From assembly GCA_022510865.1 (NCBI GenBank), contig JAFLSQ010000019.1:1-42072 (forward strand): a stretch of DNA of 42,072 nucleotides, in the 5' to 3' direction. Both the position numbers and the translations under genes were made by a program. Source of the DNA: Treponema sp. (GTDB lineage: Bacteria > Spirochaetota > Spirochaetia > Treponematales > Treponemataceae). This document shows, piece after piece, positions 40,809 to 42,072 of this stretch; within the stretch, counting starts at the first letter, position 1; each line of letters begins with the position of its first letter. The notes under the pieces were generated by a model that had not been told where the DNA came from, searched no databases, and saw nothing but the letters and a program-made list of their open reading frames with translations.

Positions 40809-40934
40809 TTGACAAGGAGAGCCGCTTTGCGTTATAATCTTTACATTAAGTTTTAAGAGATTCACGCAAGTGGCTCTCCGACCAGTAAGCCCTGCTCAGC
40901 AAGCGTTGCCGCGCTTTTTGAGACGGGCTTTTTT
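40809..40934 (+). ncRNA. Candidate small RNA with promoter and terminator
   Basis: TTGACA (40809-40814), an 18-bp spacer and TATAAT (40833-40838) predict a start near 40845. The transcript of about 90 bases ends in a long stem: AAGCCC/GGGCTT, CTCA/TGAG and AAGCG/CGCTT (40887-40930), then TTTTTT. No open frame of note lies in it. An inverted repeat links the promoter spacer (40816-40831) with 40865-40879. It lies between the HU-like/DUF4469-type gene and the XRE gene, antisense to neither body. Confidence 0.6.
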
Positions 40935-40947
40935 ATGCGCGTCTTTT

Positions 40948-41079
40948 CATATCAACCTCCTTCTGCCCAACGGCAGATTTTTGCCCTGCAAGAGAAGGCT
41001 CTTCAATCCTCTCTGCACCATTGCCTTTTTTATGTTCCGCAGCTCTTCCATCATGCTCCGGGCGGTTATGCTCGTCCAT
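40948..41079 (-). CDS. Possible 43-residue protein downstream of the XRE gene
   Basis: An ATG at 41079, with GTGAGG four bases upstream and six bases after the XRE stop, opens a frame of 43 residues that ends R-R-A. It is rich in charged residues (E-H-N-R-P-E-H-D-G-R). A second perfect site, AGAAGGAGG, precedes an internal ATG that would give only five residues. It may be a small protein of the XRE operon or chance. No family is recognised. Confidence 0.35.
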
Positions 41080-41085
41080 GAGGCC

Positions 41086-41403
41086 TCACCAGTCCGTGAG
41101 GATCTTTATCAAATCCGACCTCTGGTTTTTGCTCAAATCGTCCTTGGTGGCCGCAAGCAGGATTTTGAGCTGGTCGTATCCGTACTGGCTGTCGTTGCCA
41201 ATCAGATAATCGCTCGTGGTGTGAAGGATATTCGCGATGTTCGCGAGTATCTCCGTCTTTGGCAGCCGGTCACTGGTCATGTATCTGCTGAACGCCGCCT
41301 CCGTGATGCCGCACAGCTCGCACAGTTTTTTCTGCGAATAGCGGTGTGCCCTCATCAATTCCCTCACCCTCGTTGGAAAAACATTCTCTTTTGCCTCGGT
41401 CAT
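41086..41403 (-). CDS. XRE-family regulator
   Basis: A 105-residue protein. The helix-turn-helix is at about 10-65 (Y-S-Q-K-K-L-C-E-L-C-G-I-T-E-A-A-F-S-R-Y-M, then L-P-K-T-E-I-L-A-N-I-A-N-I-L). A helical tail follows (L-K-I-L-L-A-A-T-K-D-D-L-S). The start is the ATG at 41403 behind AGGGGGAGG; an upstream frame to 41496 includes the leader. The promoter TTGACA-18-TAGTAT lies about 100 bases upstream. Targets are unknown. Confidence 0.85.
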   Translation of the reverse strand: MTEAKENVFPTRVRELMRAHRYSQKKLCELCGITEAAFSRYMTSDRLPKTEILANIANILHTTSDYLIGNDSQYGYDQLKILLAATKDDLSKNQRSDLIKILTDW

Positions 41404-41502
41404 AAAGCCTCCCCCTGTATCAGGCTCAAACTGCGGAATCACGAAGGATTCCTTTTTTCGCAGGACGGAAGCGGATTTTCGTCCTTGTAACAGCATAATG
41501 TC

Positions 41503-41532
41503 ATACTACTATATTTCTAGCGGATTTGTCAA
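41503..41532 (-). promoter_or_regulatory. Promoter of the XRE gene at 41086-41403
   Basis: TTGACA (41527-41532), an 18-bp spacer and TAGTAT (41503-41508) on the minus strand. The leader of about 95 bases runs to the ATG at 41403. Confidence 0.75.
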
Positions 41533-41606
41533 CAAAAAGTACAGATAATATTTGCCGAAAATATAATAATTTGTTCAAGAATCAAAAACACCTGTTCCAG
41601 GCTTTG

Positions 41607-41684
41607 CAGGATAATCCCGACAGTCTTGCAAGATTATCCTGTAAGGCTGTCAGGAAAATGCTGCAAGGCTGTGAGGAAAATCCG
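41607..41684. repeat. Perfect inverted repeat followed by short direct repeats
   Basis: CAGGATAATC (41607-41616) and GATTATCCTG (41632-41641) form a perfect ten-base inverted repeat around 15 bases. Two related units follow (TAAGGCTGTCAGGAAAAT and CAAGGCTGTGAGGAAAAT). The region 41533-41773 has no convincing gene; its open frames are short and of odd composition. Confidence 0.55.
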
Positions 41685-41773
41685 GATGGCCACGGTGCAA
41701 GCGATGGCGCAGAAAAAGGCGCGTCCGGGGGGTGTTCGTGTGCGCACGGGTTTTGCAAAACTGGAAAATCTGC

Positions 41774-41941
41774 TTGCCATGAAGCCGTTTTGCCTGTATA
41801 ATTCTAGAAAATCAGTTGTAGCTGTTTACGCAGGACGCTTGGTCCATAGATAAGCGCAACGTCCAGACCTGTTTCTTCGTATGGAGGACCACTTTGCAGG
41901 CGGCCGCCAGAAAAGGGAGAGGTGCGGGCGGTGCGCTTTTT
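41774..41941 (+). ncRNA. Candidate structured leader or small RNA with promoter and terminator
   Basis: TTGCCA (41774-41779), a 17-bp spacer and TATAAT (41797-41802) give a start near 41809. The RNA of about 130 bases can fold in two ways that share bases: GGACG/CGTCC (41833-41837 with 41860-41864) or TGGTCC/GGACCA plus ATA/TAT (41840-41848 with 41880-41891). It ends in a GC-rich stem (41900-41908 with 41927-41936) and TTTTT. It lies 95 bases before the oxidoreductase start, so it may be a riboswitch-like leader or a separate RNA. Confidence 0.6.
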
Positions 41942-42035
41942 GTGTTTTAAATATGGCTGCATCATCCTTTTGTAACGTCACATCAAAAAAGTCACTTGCA
42001 TAAAAGGCAATGCTAAGTAATCAGGAAACAAAACA

Positions 42036-42072
42036 ATGAAATACGCGCTCATCGGGTGTGGTCGGATTGCGA
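42036..42072 (+). CDS. Gfo/Idh/MocA-type oxidoreductase, N-terminal fragment
   Basis: The window ends 37 bases into this gene. The start M-K-Y-A-L-I-G-C-G-R-I-A is the NAD(P)-binding G-x-G-x-x-A beginning typical of sugar oxidoreductases of the Gfo/Idh/MocA family. AGGA precedes the ATG. Everything beyond is outside the window, so the assignment rests on this short motif. Confidence 0.5.
   Translation, partial: MKYALIGCGRIA

Noticed and set aside
40816..40879. Invertible promoter (phase-variation switch)
   Set aside because: The arms enclose only 33 bases, too short for usual site-specific inversion, and no recombinase gene is nearby.
40870..41490. 206-codon plus-strand frame
   Set aside because: Opposite the XRE gene, which has a clear helix-turn-helix, ribosome site and promoter.
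41809..41941. SRP (4.5S) RNA, suggested by GCTGTTTACGCAGG
   Set aside because: The conserved GGAAGGAAGCAGC-type apical loop is absent and the fold differs.

Overview
The window looks like chromosomal DNA from a gut- or rumen-type spirochaete, most likely Treponema, at roughly 50% GC. The evidence is the gene set. It has a lone hisH-hisF pair, a potABCD polyamine operon, a lipoprotein trypsin/PDZ protease next to lepA, a DUF115-type protein, an HU-like/DUF4469-type protein and small XRE regulators of treponemal type. It also carries plant-fibre enzymes (a GH43 glycosidase and a GH10 xylanase). All assignments come from reading the sequence and translations; no database was searched.

Layout. 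1-1650: a 24-copy ACGGAAT tandem repeat, a decayed partial copy of a toxin-antitoxin locus, an intact RelE-type toxin-antitoxin pair, rpsU, tRNA-Pro(CGG), a split tRNA-Pro relic and tRNA-Asp(GTC). 1674-8449: AraC and GntR regulators, divergent from a heterodimeric ABC exporter and a GH43 enzyme. 8450-16638: an MFS transporter with an internal deletion behind two competing hairpins, then rplY, and tilS, a TPR-like exported protein, a lipoprotein protease and lepA in close series. 16642-25734 (minus strand): DUF115-type protein, PpiD/SurA-like chaperone, ddl, murE, GH10 xylanase, hisF, hisH. 25792-29345: a small membrane protein, RecQ, an OmpA-domain protein and a membrane-tethered resolvase-like endonuclease. 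29452-33613 (minus): potD, potC, potB, potA. 33849-35781: a small membrane protein, rplM-rpsI and recX.

The most unusual stretch is 35778-39904. A small XRE regulator is divergent from a short protein with a caspase-like strand order. A NusG-family (LoaP/UpxY-like) antiterminator follows, then a GH3-type acyl-adenylating ligase with its own structured leader, then a HAD hydrolase. The promoters of the caspase-like and antiterminator genes share one 65-bp cassette. In both, TTGACA-17-TATA(C/T)T is followed at once by a hairpin whose paired bases change together. This is the best candidate here for an undescribed regulatory system.

40034-42072 holds an HU-like/DUF4469-type protein, a second XRE regulator with a possible small partner ORF, two candidate small structured RNAs with promoters and terminators, and the first 37 bases of a Gfo/Idh/MocA-type oxidoreductase.

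Other themes are several genes whose -10 box ends only 6-7 bases before the start codon with no Shine-Dalgarno (probable leaderless mRNAs: hisH, orf25792, recQ, the resolvase-like gene, recX) and several small duplications or decaying copies.
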